DNA of 64,000 nucleotides from Atopobiaceae bacterium UBA1367 (GCA_002305995.1 DBRN01000012.1:62001-126000); one strand, 5' to 3'; positions 37,115-46,283 are shown, counted from the first letter of the stretch. The notes: a model not told the origin generated them from the letters alone. A program made the numbers and translations.

Positions 37115-37698
37115 CGCGCACCGCCACGGTCTCGCGCAAGACCGCGGAGACCGACATCACGATCACGCTCGACCTCGATGGGTCGGGGGCCTGCGACATC
37201 GACACGGGCGTCGGCTTCTTCGACCACATGCTCACGGCCTTTGGCCGCCACTCCCTGCTCGACCTAGCGGTCCGCTGCGAGGGCGACACGTGGGTGGACG
37301 ACCACCACACGGTCGAGGACGTGGGCATCGTCCTGGGGCAGGCCCTGCGCGCGGCACTGGGGGACAAGTCAGGCATTCGCCGCTTCGGCGACGCCTGCGT
37401 CCCGCTCGACGAGGCCCTCGTCCTGGCCGCCGTTGACATCTCCGGTCGCGGCGAGCTGTTCTGGGACGTCCCCATCGGCCCGCAGAGGGTGGGCACGTTC
37501 GACACCGAGCTCGGCCGCGAGTTCTTCGCAGGGCTGGCACGCGACGCCGGCCTCACCCTGCACCTGCGCGAGCTGTGCGGCGCGAACGCCCACCACATCC
37601 TCGAGGCGACCTTCAAGGCCGCCGCCCGCGCGCTGCGCGCCGCCATCGAGGACGACCCGCGCGTCAGCGACGTCCCATCGACCAAGGGGACCCTGTGA
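37111..37698 (+). CDS. hisB: Imidazoleglycerol-phosphate dehydratase
   Basis: A 195-residue monofunctional HisB. GVGFFDHMLTAFGRH and DDHHTVEDVGIVLGQAL bind the catalytic Mn ions; SGRGELFWDV and NAHHILEATFKAAARALR complete the repeat fold. No phosphatase domain is attached, and no separate histidinol-phosphatase is in the operon. Coupled to hisC by ATGA overlap and to hisH by TGATG. Confidence 0.95.
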   Translation: MTRTATVSRKTAETDITITLDLDGSGACDIDTGVGFFDHMLTAFGRHSLLDLAVRCEGDTWVDDHHTVEDVGIVLGQALRAALGDKSGIRRFGDACVPLDEALVLAAVDISGRGELFWDVPIGPQRVGTFDTELGREFFAGLARDAGLTLHLRELCGANAHHILEATFKAAARALRAAIEDDPRVSDVPSTKGTL

Positions 37699-38351
37699 TG
37701 GCGCACGAGCTGGTGGTCGTCGACTACCACAAGGGGAACCTGCTGTCGGTTGCCAGGAGCCTGTCGGCGGTCGGCGCCGAGGTCGCGGTCAGCGACGACC
37801 CCCGCACCATCGCCGAGGCACGCGGCATTGTCCTGCCCGGCGTGGGCAGCTTCGAGGACGCCATGAGCCACATGCGCTCGTCCGGGCAGGCCGACGCCGT
37901 CGTCGGCTCGGTGCGGCGGGGCACGCCGTTTCTGGGCATCTGCCTCGGCCTCCAGCTGCTCTTCGGCCGTGGGAGCGAGTGCACCACCAAGGCCTGGGGC
38001 AACGGCTGGGTGCCGGGCCTGGGCCTGCTGCCTGGGTCGGTCACCCGGCTCGAGTCGAGCCGCCTCAAGGTCCCCCACGTGGGCTGGAACCAGCTCCACC
38101 TGACGGCCGTCGGGCGTCGCTGCCCCCTGCTGGTGGACGTGTCCGAGGGGTCCAACGTCTACTTCACGCACTCGTACGCGCTCGCGGACGACGTGGGCGA
38201 CCCGACGGTCGCGACGCGCACGCACTACACGCGCACCTTCGGGTCGACGGTGTGGCAGGACAACGTGTTTGGCGTGCAGTTCCATCCCGAGAAGTCCTCG
38301 GCCACGGGCCTGCGCATCCTGGGCAACTTCGTGCGCTACGTGAGGGGCTAG
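37698..38351 (+). CDS. hisH: Imidazole glycerol-phosphate synthase glutaminase subunit
   Basis: A 217-residue class I glutamine amidotransferase. VVVDYHKGNLLSV and VLPGVGSFEDAM precede the nucleophile in FLGICLGLQLLF; the His-Glu pair lies in GVQFHPEKS. It supplies ammonia to HisF. The start overlaps the hisB stop by one base. Relative order hisB-hisH-hisA-hisF is the common actinobacterial layout. Confidence 0.95.
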   Translation: MAHELVVVDYHKGNLLSVARSLSAVGAEVAVSDDPRTIAEARGIVLPGVGSFEDAMSHMRSSGQADAVVGSVRRGTPFLGICLGLQLLFGRGSECTTKAWGNGWVPGLGLLPGSVTRLESSRLKVPHVGWNQLHLTAVGRRCPLLVDVSEGSNVYFTHSYALADDVGDPTVATRTHYTRTFGSTVWQDNVFGVQFHPEKSSATGLRILGNFVRYVRG

Positions 38352-38354
38352 CCC

Positions 38355-39110
38355 ATGATCGTCTTCCCTGCCATCGACCTCGTTGCCGGGCAGGTCGTGC
38401 GCCTGCGCCGTGGTGAGCGCTCCCAGATGGACGTGTACGCCACCGACCCGGTCGCCGTCGCCGAGGACTTCGCCGCGCGCGGCGCCACGTGGGTTCACGT
38501 GGTCGACCTCTCGGCGGCCCTCGGGGAGGACGAGGACGCATGCGCTCGCAACCGCGCGGCGATCGCGGCCATCTGCCAGGTCGCGGGCATGTCCGTCGAC
38601 GTGGGCGGCGGCGTGCGCGACCTCGCCGCGATCGAGCGCCTCGCGCGCGCAGGTGCCCGGCGCATCGCCGTGGGGACCGCCCTCGTGCGCGACCGCGCCT
38701 TCGCCCGCGAGGCCGCGCGGCGCTACGGCGAGCTGCTCGTGGCAGACGTCGCCGCGCGTGACGGCATCGTTCGCGTGAACGGCTGGCGCGAGGGCGCGCA
38801 CGTCACGGCAGACGAGCTGGTGGGCGAGCTGGTCTCGCTGGGCTATCGTCACCTCGTGTTCACCGACGTCGCGCGCGACGGCATGCAGACCGGCATCGAT
38901 GCCGCCGCCTACCGGCACGTCGCCGATCTCGCCGGCTTCCCCGTGGTCGCCTCGGGGGGCATCGCCACGCTCGACGACCTGCGCTCCCTCGCGACCCTCG
39001 GCCCCTCGGTCGTCGAGGGCGCCATCGTCGGCCGCGCGCTCTACGAGGGGGCGTTCACCGTGCAGGAGGCCCTCGGGGCCGCCTGCCAGCCACTGCCACC
39101 GACCGCATGA
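38355..39110 (+). CDS. hisA: Phosphoribosylformimino-AICAR-phosphate isomerase
   Basis: A 251-residue TIM barrel. FPAIDLVAGQVVRLRRGE carries the N-terminal catalytic Asp, VDVGGGVRDLAAIERL the first phosphate site, FTDVARDGMQTGID the second catalytic Asp and VVASGGIATLDDLR the second phosphate site. It isomerises ProFAR to PRFAR. In actinobacteria the equivalent PriA also serves tryptophan synthesis; the sequence here does not decide this, and no trp genes are in view. Confidence 0.93.
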   Translation: MIVFPAIDLVAGQVVRLRRGERSQMDVYATDPVAVAEDFAARGATWVHVVDLSAALGEDEDACARNRAAIAAICQVAGMSVDVGGGVRDLAAIERLARAGARRIAVGTALVRDRAFAREAARRYGELLVADVAARDGIVRVNGWREGAHVTADELVGELVSLGYRHLVFTDVARDGMQTGIDAAAYRHVADLAGFPVVASGGIATLDDLRSLATLGPSVVEGAIVGRALYEGAFTVQEALGAACQPLPPTA

Positions 39111-39123
39111 TATGGAGGGTCCC

Positions 39124-39891
39124 ATGCTCACCAAGCGCGTCATCCCCTGCCTCGACGTCAAGGACGGCCGTGTCGTCAAGGGGGTGAACTTCGTCGACCT
39201 CGTCGACGCGGGTGACCCCGTTGAGCTGGCAAGCGTCTACGACCGCGAGGGGGCCGACGAGATCGTCTTCCTCGACATCACGGCCACCTCGGACGATCGC
39301 TCGACGACCATCGAGCTCGCCTCGCACGCGGCGGCGGAGCTGCGGATACCCTACACCGTGGGAGGCGGCTTCCGCGACCTGGGGGGCATGGCCAGGATGG
39401 TGGCGGCCGGTGCCGACAAGGTTTCGGTGAACTCCGCCGCCATCGCCGACCCCGAGCTCATCTCCACCGCGGCCGCCGCTCTCGGCAGCCAGGCCGTCAT
39501 CTGCGCCATCGACGCGAAGCGCGTGGGCACGGGGGATGCGTGGGAGGTCTACGTGGCCGGCGGGCGCACGGCGACCGGCATCGACGTGGTGACGTGGGCC
39601 CAGGAGGCGGCGCGGCGCGGCGCCGGCGAGATTCTCCTCACCAGCATGGACCGGGACGGCACCAAGGAAGGCTTCGACCTGGCGCTCACTCGCGCCGTCG
39701 CGCGCGCCGTGCCCATCCCCGTCATCGCGTCGGGGGGCGTGGGGTCGCTCGAGCACTTCGCCGAGGGCGTGATCGAGGGGGAGGCGGACGCCGTGCTCGC
39801 GGCGAGCGTCTTCCACTTCGGCACGTACAGCATCCGTCAGGTGAAAGAGTACATGGCCTCGCAGGGGATATCCGTGAGGCTGGATTTCTAG
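39124..39891 (+). CDS. hisF: Imidazole glycerol-phosphate synthase cyclase subunit
   Basis: A 255-residue TIM barrel. KRVIPCLDVKDGRVVKGVNF at the N-terminus contains the catalytic Asp11-equivalent, IPYTVGGGFRDLGG the phosphate site, EILLTSMDRDGTKEGFDLAL the second catalytic Asp and VIASGGVGSLEHF the other phosphate site. It joins HisH to make imidazole glycerol phosphate and AICAR. ATG 39124 follows TATGGAGGGTCCC. About 150 bases without a gene follow before hisI. Confidence 0.95.
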   Translation: MLTKRVIPCLDVKDGRVVKGVNFVDLVDAGDPVELASVYDREGADEIVFLDITATSDDRSTTIELASHAAAELRIPYTVGGGFRDLGGMARMVAAGADKVSVNSAAIADPELISTAAAALGSQAVICAIDAKRVGTGDAWEVYVAGGRTATGIDVVTWAQEAARRGAGEILLTSMDRDGTKEGFDLALTRAVARAVPIPVIASGGVGSLEHFAEGVIEGEADAVLAASVFHFGTYSIRQVKEYMASQGISVRLDF

Positions 39892-40045
39892 GAGTCGTCC
39901 GGGGGTGCCGGGCCGCCCTCCTGCAACCTCAGCGCGCCCCCCTGAGGGTGGGGCACGGCAGGGGAGCAAGGCCGGGACATCCGTCGCAGGCCGACCGGGC
40001 CAGCCGCGGGGCGGGCCTGCGAGGCCAAGTTCTCGGGAGGGGGCG

Positions 40046-40444
40046 GTGCGTGTGGTGGTCCAGCTCTATGCGGGGGAGCGGGTCGAGGTCGTGGGTCTCG
40101 CCGACCTGAGGGTCAGGTTCGATCCCTCGGGCCTCGTGCCCTGCGTCGTGCAGCAGGACCGGACGGGCGAGGTCCTGATGGTCGCCTGGATGAGCGCGGA
40201 GTCGCTGCGCCTGACCATCGAGACGGGAACGACCTGGTTCTGGTCGAGGTCGCGCGGGGAGCTGTGGAACAAGGGGGCCACGAGTGGCAACGCGCAGCAG
40301 GTGCGACGCCTGCTGGTCGACTGCGACGCCGACACGCTCGTGGCTGTGGTCGACTCTCCCGGCCCTGCCTGCCACACGGGGCACCGCAGCTGCTTCTACC
40401 GCGAGGTCGACATCGTCGCCGACGCCACGAGCAAGGGGGACTAG
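40046..40444 (+). CDS. hisI: Phosphoribosyl-AMP cyclohydrolase
   Basis: A 132-residue HisI. VQQDRTGEVLMVAWMSAESL, TWFWSRSRGELWNKGATSGN and the zinc/metal site VDCDADTLVAVVDSPGPACH followed by TGHRSCFYR are diagnostic. GTG 40046 is chosen, preceded by GGGAGGGGGC; the frame is open upstream but the additional residues are Pro/Arg-rich and unlike the family. Hydrolyses the adenine ring of PR-AMP. Separate from HisE, whose gene starts 2 bases later. Confidence 0.93.
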   Translation: MRVVVQLYAGERVEVVGLADLRVRFDPSGLVPCVVQQDRTGEVLMVAWMSAESLRLTIETGTTWFWSRSRGELWNKGATSGNAQQVRRLLVDCDADTLVAVVDSPGPACHTGHRSCFYREVDIVADATSKGD

Positions 40445-40446
40445 CG

Positions 40447-40764
40447 ATGGGCGAGAGAACCGCAGGCGTGCAGGACGGCAGCATCGGGGCCACGCTCGAG
40501 TCCCTTGCGGCCACGCTCCATGGCCGATGGGAGGCGTCGCCTGACGAGAGCTACACGGCACGCCTGCTCCACGGCAAGCGGGACACGCTCCTGTCCAAGG
40601 TCGCCGAGGAGGCGAGCGAGGTCATCATGGCATGCAAGGACGACGATCACGACCACATTCGCTACGAGGCGGCCGATCTCATCTACCACCTCCTGGTCGT
40701 GCTCGAGCGCCACGGGGTGACGCTCGACGAGCTCGCGGGGGAGCTGGACGCGCGCATGAAGTAG
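40447..40764 (+). CDS. hisE: Phosphoribosyl-ATP pyrophosphatase
   Basis: A 105-residue all-helical MazG-like enzyme. The Mg-binding EEASEVIMACKDDDHDHIRY and EAADLIYHLLVVLERHGVTL motifs are clear. It hydrolyses PR-ATP to PR-AMP, the second histidine step. It is the last his gene; the operon runs hisZG-D-C-B-H-A-F-I-E without a histidinol-phosphatase. Confidence 0.93.
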   Translation: MGERTAGVQDGSIGATLESLAATLHGRWEASPDESYTARLLHGKRDTLLSKVAEEASEVIMACKDDDHDHIRYEAADLIYHLLVVLERHGVTLDELAGELDARMK

Positions 40765-40831
40765 CGGTGTCGGCCGCGCGCTTGGCCTAAGATGCTGCTG
40801 TTGGCTTGTTCTCTCGACCAAAGGACCCCAT

Positions 40832-41044
40832 ATGGCTAAGAGTCCCGCTGCCGCATCGATCGTGACCGAGCGAGACGTGCGTGACAAGCTCGTTCCCGTC
40901 GTGCTGGGCGGCGACATCGCGCAGGAGGAGCGCCTCCACGCCTCCTGCGCCATGTTCTGGGCGGAGCTCGCCTATCACAACCAGGTGCGCAAGTTCAAGA
41001 AGTGCGTCTGGGACACGGGCGGCAGGCAGATGGGCGTCGACTAG
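40832..41044 (+). CDS. Small conserved-looking protein of unknown function
   Basis: A 70-residue protein; ATG 40832 follows AAAGGA at proper spacing, and its stop is one base before the uvrC start, which suggests cotranslation. The segment DKLVPVVLGGDIAQEERLHA resembles the opening strand of the ATP-grasp ligase at 30172 (FVPVLLGTEIGAYGMARAF), but the rest (HNQVRKFKKCVWDTGGRQMG) does not. Two Cys are present. I do not recognise the family. It could be a small regulatory or structural protein. Confidence 0.55.
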   Translation: MAKSPAAASIVTERDVRDKLVPVVLGGDIAQEERLHASCAMFWAELAYHNQVRKFKKCVWDTGGRQMGVD

Positions 41045-41045
41045 C

Positions 41046-43022
41046 ATGTCTGCCCGCGACCTCTCATACGTGCCCGACCTCTCCGGCAGCACCCCCCGTC
41101 CCGAGGACGAGGGGCTGGCCAGCATCGCCGAGCAGGTGGCGGAGGTTCCCACAGAGCCCGGCTGCTACCTGTGGAAGGATGGCAACGATGAGGTCGTCTA
41201 CGTGGGCAAGGCAAAGAGCCTGCGCGCCCGCATGCGCCAGTACGTGACGCTGCAGGACGACCGCGACAAGATCCCGCTCATGATGCAGGTGGTGCGCGGC
41301 TTCGACTACGTGGTGGTCGGCAGCGAGCACGAGGCGCTCGTGCTCGAGCGCAACCTCATCGAGCAGTACCGCCCGTACTTCAACGTGGACTACAAGGACG
41401 ACAAGAGCTATCCCTTCATCGCCATCACCGAGTCGGATGCCTACCCCGCGATCAAGTACACGCGCGAGCGGCACCGCAAGGGGACGCGCTACTTTGGGCC
41501 CTACACCGATGCGAGGGCCGCCCGCGAGACCATCGCCCAGCTGCGCAAGGTGGTTCCCATCTGCATCGGGACCTGCGCCGAGTGGAAGCGCGCCAGGCGC
41601 TACCTCGCCGCGCACCCCGACGACGTGTCGGTGGCAAACCTCGTGCTGGCCGAGCGGGGCAGGCCCTGCTTCGACAGCCACGTGGGCCTGGGCCCGGGCG
41701 TCTGCTGCGGTGCCATCAGCACGGCCGACTACGGGCGCAACGTGCGCCAGGTCGAGCAGTTCTTGGAGGGCCGCCGCTCCGCCATCATCGACGACCTGCG
41801 CGCCCAGATGACGGAGGCCGCCGCCGCCCTCGAGTTCGAGCGCGCAGGCCGCATCAAGCATCGCATCGAGGTCCTCGAGGGGCTCGACGACCGACAGCAG
41901 GTCGTCCTCTCCTCGGCTGCGAGCCTAGACGCCATCGGCCTCTACCGCGAGGAGACGATCAGCGCTGCCTGCGTGTTCGTGGTGCGCGAGGGGCGCGTGG
42001 TCAGGTCCGCCGAGTTCACGCTCAACAAAGGTGCCGACGTGAGCGAGGAGGAGCTGGTCGAGGGCTTCCTCAAGCGCTACTATGACGAGACCTCCGACAT
42101 ACCGGCCGAGATCTGCGTGCCCTGCGACCTCGGGGACGCGCGGCTGCTGGGAGAGTGGCTCGCGGGCAAGCGTGGACGGGTATGCCACGTGCGCCGTCCG
42201 CAGCGGGGGGAGCGGCGCCGCCTGCTCGAGATGGCGCAGGCCAACGCCCGCCATGCGCTCAACCGCTACATGGTGCGCACGGGGTATGCCGACGACCGCA
42301 CCAACCAGGCGCTGCTCCAGCTCGAGAGCGCCCTGGCGCTCGACGGGCCGCCCCTGCGCATCGAGTGCTTCGACGTCTCCACGCTGCATGGCGCGTTCAC
42401 CGTGGCATCCATGGTGGTCTTCACCGACGGCCGTCCCGACAAGGGGCAGTACCGCAAGTTCAGGATCCGCACCGCCCTGCGCGAGGCCAACGACTTCGCG
42501 AGCATGCAGGAGGTGCTGGGGCGCCGCTACGGGACCAGGAACACAGGGGATGGGCGCTTTGCGGCGGCACTCCCCGACCTGCTCGTCGTGGACGGCGGGA
42601 AGCCCCAGCTCACGGCCGCCATGACGCAGCTGGCCGAGCTGGGGCTCGACATCCCCGTCTGCGGCCTGGCCAAGTCGGACGAGGAACTCTTCGTCCCCTG
42701 GGACGACACGCCGGTGGTGCTCCCCTCGGGGTCCCCCTCGCTCTACCTCATCAAGCAGGTGCGCGACGAGAGCCACCGCTTTGCCATCACCTTCCACCGC
42801 GAGCTGCGCACCAAGGCGCAAAGCGCGTCGGTGCTCGATGACGTCCCGGGGGTCGGGCCCAAGCGCAAGCGCGCCATCATGCGCCACTTTGGCTCCATGC
42901 GACGCCTCAAGGCGGCCAGCGCGGCCCAGATCGCCGAGGTCAGAGGCGTGCCCGCCGCGGTCGCGCAGATGGTCTGGGAGACCCTTCGCGCCGAGGGCGC
43001 GGGCGACCAGGGCGGGGCGTGA
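41046..43022 (+). CDS. uvrC: UvrABC excinuclease subunit C
   Basis: A 658-residue UvrC. The N-terminal GIY-YIG nuclease begins GCYLWKDGNDEVVYVGKAKS; a Cys-rich segment (ICIGTCAEW, GRPCFDSHVGLGPGVCCGAI) follows; the UVR domain for UvrB contact includes ALEFERAGRIKHRIEVLEGL. The RNase H-like second nuclease holds IECFDVSTLHGAFTVASMVV and LLVVDGGKPQL, and a tandem helix-hairpin-helix (VPGVGPKRKRAIMRHFGSM) ends the protein. It makes both incisions around a lesion recognised by UvrA-UvrB. The ATG at 41046 lies one base after a small gene's stop. No SOS box is evident upstream. Confidence 0.95.
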   Translation: MSARDLSYVPDLSGSTPRPEDEGLASIAEQVAEVPTEPGCYLWKDGNDEVVYVGKAKSLRARMRQYVTLQDDRDKIPLMMQVVRGFDYVVVGSEHEALVLERNLIEQYRPYFNVDYKDDKSYPFIAITESDAYPAIKYTRERHRKGTRYFGPYTDARAARETIAQLRKVVPICIGTCAEWKRARRYLAAHPDDVSVANLVLAERGRPCFDSHVGLGPGVCCGAISTADYGRNVRQVEQFLEGRRSAIIDDLRAQMTEAAAALEFERAGRIKHRIEVLEGLDDRQQVVLSSAASLDAIGLYREETISAACVFVVREGRVVRSAEFTLNKGADVSEEELVEGFLKRYYDETSDIPAEICVPCDLGDARLLGEWLAGKRGRVCHVRRPQRGERRRLLEMAQANARHALNRYMVRTGYADDRTNQALLQLESALALDGPPLRIECFDVSTLHGAFTVASMVVFTDGRPDKGQYRKFRIRTALREANDFASMQEVLGRRYGTRNTGDGRFAAALPDLLVVDGGKPQLTAAMTQLAELGLDIPVCGLAKSDEELFVPWDDTPVVLPSGSPSLYLIKQVRDESHRFAITFHRELRTKAQSASVLDDVPGVGPKRKRAIMRHFGSMRRLKAASAAQIAEVRGVPAAVAQMVWETLRAEGAGDQGGA

Positions 43023-43113
43023 CCGCACGGCCTGCGATCGCGCGCCCGCGGACGGCCCGTCGTCCCACTGCGGTATGCTCTTGTACGTAGACGCACGGCT
43101 CAAGGAGGCTCGC

Positions 43114-44031
43114 ATGGTTGATGGACCGCATGTGGCGGAGTCGGCGCTCGACAGCCCCGACGTCATCGTCATCACGGGGATGTCGGGAGCCGGTCGCACC
43201 GAGGCGATGCACACCTTCGAGGACCTGGGCTACTACGTCATCGACAACCTCCCTCCCGGGTTGATCCTGTCGGTCGTGCAGATGGCCGGCCTCTCCTCGG
43301 GTGTGGGGCGCCACCTTGCCGTGGTGTGCGACCTGCGCAGCCAGGACCTCTTCTCCGAGCTGGAGGCGGCCCTCGACGAGCTGGGGGCCCATGAGCTCAC
43401 CTACGGCCTGCTCTTCCTCGAGGCCTCCGACGACGCGCTCCTGAGCCGCTACGCGCTCAACCGCCGCCCGCATCCGCTCGCGCGGGAGGGGGAACCGACC
43501 ATCGAGGCGGTCCGACGCGAGCGTGAGCACCTGCGCGCGATCCGCGAGCGTGCCACGCTGACCATCGACACCACCAACCTCAAGCCCAAGCAGCTGCGCT
43601 CGCGCCTGCTGTCGGAGTTCACGCACCTCACCGAGCGGCAGCTCATGGAGGTGCACGTGTTCTCCTTCGGCTTCAAGTACGGCATGCCTGAGGAGGCCGA
43701 CATCATCATCGACGTGCGCTTCCTGCCCAACCCCTACTGGTATCCGGAGATGCGCCCGCTGACAGGGCGCGACCCGCTGGTCCGCGACTTCGTGATCGGG
43801 CATCCGCAGACTCAGGCCTTCCTCGAGCGCTGGCAGGCGCTGCTCGACACCGTCATGCCGGGCTACGTGGCGGAGGGCAAGAGCCGCCTGTCGGTGGGCG
43901 TGGGCTGCTCGGGCGGTCAGCACCGCTCGGTGGCCATCGCGGAGGAGACCGCCATGCACCTGACGCGCGCGGGCTACCACGTGCTCACCAGCCACCGCGA
44001 CCTCGCGCGCGCGGAGCGCCATACGTCCTAG
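43114..44031 (+). CDS. rapZ: RapZ/YvcJ-family nucleotide-binding protein
   Basis: A 305-residue protein. The P-loop is GMSGAGRTEA, with Arg where Lys is usual, a variant common in actinobacterial RapZ. DLGYYVIDNLPPGLI, FSFGFKYGMPEEADIIIDVR, FLPNPYWYPEMRPLTG and VGCSGGQHRSVAIAE are family motifs. Proteobacterial RapZ is an RNA adaptor controlling glmS; Gram-positive YvcJ hydrolyses GTP and influences competence. The start is ATG 43114, behind AAGGAGG at 43102-43108. whiA follows after 9 bases; the usual intervening yvcK gene is missing. Confidence 0.9.
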   Translation: MVDGPHVAESALDSPDVIVITGMSGAGRTEAMHTFEDLGYYVIDNLPPGLILSVVQMAGLSSGVGRHLAVVCDLRSQDLFSELEAALDELGAHELTYGLLFLEASDDALLSRYALNRRPHPLAREGEPTIEAVRREREHLRAIRERATLTIDTTNLKPKQLRSRLLSEFTHLTERQLMEVHVFSFGFKYGMPEEADIIIDVRFLPNPYWYPEMRPLTGRDPLVRDFVIGHPQTQAFLERWQALLDTVMPGYVAEGKSRLSVGVGCSGGQHRSVAIAEETAMHLTRAGYHVLTSHRDLARAERHTS

Positions 44032-44040
44032 CGAGCTGCC

Positions 44041-44979
44041 ATGTCATTTACGGCCCAGGTGAAAGACGAGCTCTCGCGCGTGGAAGGCGCCTGCCCGACC
44101 TGCGCCCACGCCCAGCTCTCGGCGATCGTGCGCGTCTGTGGCACCCTCTCGCTCAGGGGCCCGGGGCGCTACTCCATCCGCGTCTCCACCGAGACGGGTG
44201 CCGTCGCCCGCACGATGATCAAGCTCACCCACGAGCTCTTCGACCTCGAGACGCGCCTGACGGTGCGTCACTCCAACCTGCACAAGGTGCGCAACTACCT
44301 CATCGAGATCCCCGAGCAGGACGAGCTCGAGGACGACCTCGTGCGCATGGGCATCCTCGTGCTCGGCACAGGGCTGGCCGCAGGTGTGCCCGCGCACCTG
44401 CTGGAGCGGCCTTGCTGCCGGGCCGCCTTCGTGAGGGGGGCGTTCATGGCGGGCGGCTTCGTCGCCGATCCCCGGGGTGACTTCCACCTGGAGATCGCGG
44501 TCACCGGCGAGCGCTTTGCCAACGACATCGTCGCGCTCATCGGCGAGCTGGGGGCGGTGGCGCGGCTCAACAGGCGCAGGGGGACCTATGCCATCTACCT
44601 CAAGAGCTTCGACGACGTCGTCACGCTGCTGCGTGCCATGGGGGCGCACCGCTCGGCGCGCGCCGTCGAGAGCGTACGGCGGGTCAAGTCCCTGAAGAAC
44701 GAGGTCAACCGGCTCGTGAACGCCGAGCTTGCCAACCAGGCGCGCATGGCCAATGCGGCGGGCACCCAGCTGGAGCTCATCGGCGAGGCGGCGCGGCTCA
44801 TCGGCATGGGGCGGCTTCCGCCCGCCGTCCGCGAGTTCTGCGAGCTGCGCCTGGCCCATCCCGACCTCTCGCTTGCCGACCTGGGCGCGCTTGCCTCGCC
44901 CCCGACCAAGAAGTCGGGCATGTACCATCGGCTCCTCCGCCTCAGGGACCTGGTCAACGCGGCGCGGGCGGACACGTGA
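44041..44979 (+). CDS. whiA: WhiA DNA-binding regulator
   Basis: A 312-residue protein. The N-terminal part is a degenerate LAGLIDADG homing-endonuclease-like fold (SFTAQVKDELSRVE start; CCRAAFVRGAFMAGGFVADP). The C-terminal helix-turn-helix includes EVNRLVNAELANQARMANAA and LADLGALASPPTKKSGMYHR. WhiA controls sporulation genes in Streptomyces and cell division and chromosome segregation in non-sporulating Gram-positives. It ends the uvrC-rapZ-whiA run. Confidence 0.93.
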   Translation: MSFTAQVKDELSRVEGACPTCAHAQLSAIVRVCGTLSLRGPGRYSIRVSTETGAVARTMIKLTHELFDLETRLTVRHSNLHKVRNYLIEIPEQDELEDDLVRMGILVLGTGLAAGVPAHLLERPCCRAAFVRGAFMAGGFVADPRGDFHLEIAVTGERFANDIVALIGELGAVARLNRRRGTYAIYLKSFDDVVTLLRAMGAHRSARAVESVRRVKSLKNEVNRLVNAELANQARMANAAGTQLELIGEAARLIGMGRLPPAVREFCELRLAHPDLSLADLGALASPPTKKSGMYHRLLRLRDLVNAARADT

Positions 44980-45058
44980 GGCCGCCACGATCCGACGCGC
45001 ACCTGAGTCCGCAGCTACCAAACACGGAGTAATTTGACTACCTCGGGGGAAGCGGGAC

Positions 45059-45086
45059 TTGAGTCGTCTGGGTTTGGGGGTAGACT
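45059..45086 (+). promoter_or_regulatory. Promoter of the gap-pgk-tpiA cluster
   Basis: TTGAGT (45059-45064), 16 bases, TAGACT (45081-45086) is a good -35/-10 pair. The predicted start is near 45093, giving a leader of about 60 bases before the gap ATG. AAAGGAG precedes that ATG. Confidence 0.65.
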
Positions 45087-45155
45087 AAGCCCAGTATGTT
45101 GGTACATGGCCTGTCTCGGGGAACGGCCCCGAAGGGCCTCGCGAAAGGAGAAAGC

Positions 45156-46178
45156 ATGGCAGTTAAGGTTGCTATCAATGGCTTTGGACGCATCGGCCGC
45201 CTGGCCTTCCGTCAGATGTTCGGTCACGAGGGCTCCGAGATCGTCGCCATCAACGACCTCACCTCTCCGAAGATGCTTGCCCACCTGCTGAAGTATGACT
45301 CCTCCCAGGGTAACTACGCCCGCGAGCACGACGTCGTGGCTGGCGAGGACTCCATCACGGTCGACGGCAAGAAGATCACCATCTACGCGAAGGCCAACGC
45401 GGCCGAGCTGCCTTGGGGCGAGCTGGGCGTCGACGTCGTCCTCGAGTGCACCGGTTTCTACACCGCCAAGTCCAAGGCCCAGGCCCACATCGACGCCGGT
45501 GCCAAGAAGGTCGTCATCTCCGCCCCTGCGGGCAACGACCTCCCGACCATCGTCTACAACGTCAACCATGAGACGCTGACCGCCGACGACAACATCATCT
45601 CCGCCGCCTCCTGCACCACCAACTGCCTGGCTCCGATGGCCAAGGCCCTGAACGACTTCGCTCCCATCCAGAGCGGCATCATGGCCACCATCCACGCCTA
45701 CACCGGCGACCAGATGATCCTCGACGGCCCACAGCGCAAGGGCGACCTCCGTCGTGCCCGCGCCGGCGCCATCAACATCGTCCCGAACAGCACCGGTGCC
45801 GCCAAGGCCATCGGCCTGGTCATCCCCGAGCTCAACGGCAAGCTCATCGGTGCCGCCCAGCGCGTCCCGACCCCGACCGGCTCGACCACCCTGCTGTTCG
45901 CCGTCATCAAGACGGACAAGGAGGTCACCGTCGACACCATCAACGCCGCCATGAAGGCGCAGGCCAACGAGTCCTTCGGCTACAACGAGGACGAGATCGT
46001 CTCCTCCGACATCATCGGCATGATGTATGGCTCGCTCTTCGACTCCACCCAGACCATGGTCTCCAAGGTCTCCGATGACGAGTACCTGGTTCAGGTCGTC
46101 TCCTGGTACGACAACGAGAACTCCTACACCTCCCAGATGGTTCGCACCATCAAGTACTTCGAGAAGTTCGTTGCCTAA
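45156..46178 (+). CDS. gap: Glyceraldehyde-3-phosphate dehydrogenase, type I
   Basis: A 340-residue enzyme with the Rossmann motif INGFGRIGRLAFR, the catalytic SAASCTTNCLAPMAK (nucleophilic Cys) and the substrate segment VPTPTGSTTLLF. Codon use is strongly biased to C-ending codons, as expected for a highly expressed gene. AAAGGAGAAAGC precedes ATG 45156. A strong terminator-like hairpin separates it from pgk, so gap may be transcribed in excess of the downstream genes. Confidence 0.97.
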   Translation: MAVKVAINGFGRIGRLAFRQMFGHEGSEIVAINDLTSPKMLAHLLKYDSSQGNYAREHDVVAGEDSITVDGKKITIYAKANAAELPWGELGVDVVLECTGFYTAKSKAQAHIDAGAKKVVISAPAGNDLPTIVYNVNHETLTADDNIISAASCTTNCLAPMAKALNDFAPIQSGIMATIHAYTGDQMILDGPQRKGDLRRARAGAINIVPNSTGAAKAIGLVIPELNGKLIGAAQRVPTPTGSTTLLFAVIKTDKEVTVDTINAAMKAQANESFGYNEDEIVSSDIIGMMYGSLFDSTQTMVSKVSDDEYLVQVVSWYDNENSYTSQMVRTIKYFEKFVA

Positions 46179-46205
46179 GCTCGTGGCAGAACCTCTGGTG
46201 TAGAA

Positions 46206-46250
46206 GGGGCGCGGTCGCCGGTCGCAGGGCCGCGACCGCGCCCCCCTTTT
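46206..46250 (+). terminator. Hairpin between gap and pgk
   Basis: GGGGCGCGGTCGC (46206-46218) pairs perfectly with GCGACCGCGCCCC (46232-46244) around a 13-base loop; CCTTTTCT follows. It may stop part of the transcription, setting a high gap to pgk-tpiA ratio, or stabilise the gap mRNA. Confidence 0.75.
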
Positions 46251-46283
46251 CTGCAAGCACACGAAACAGAAGGAGTGGCTCCC

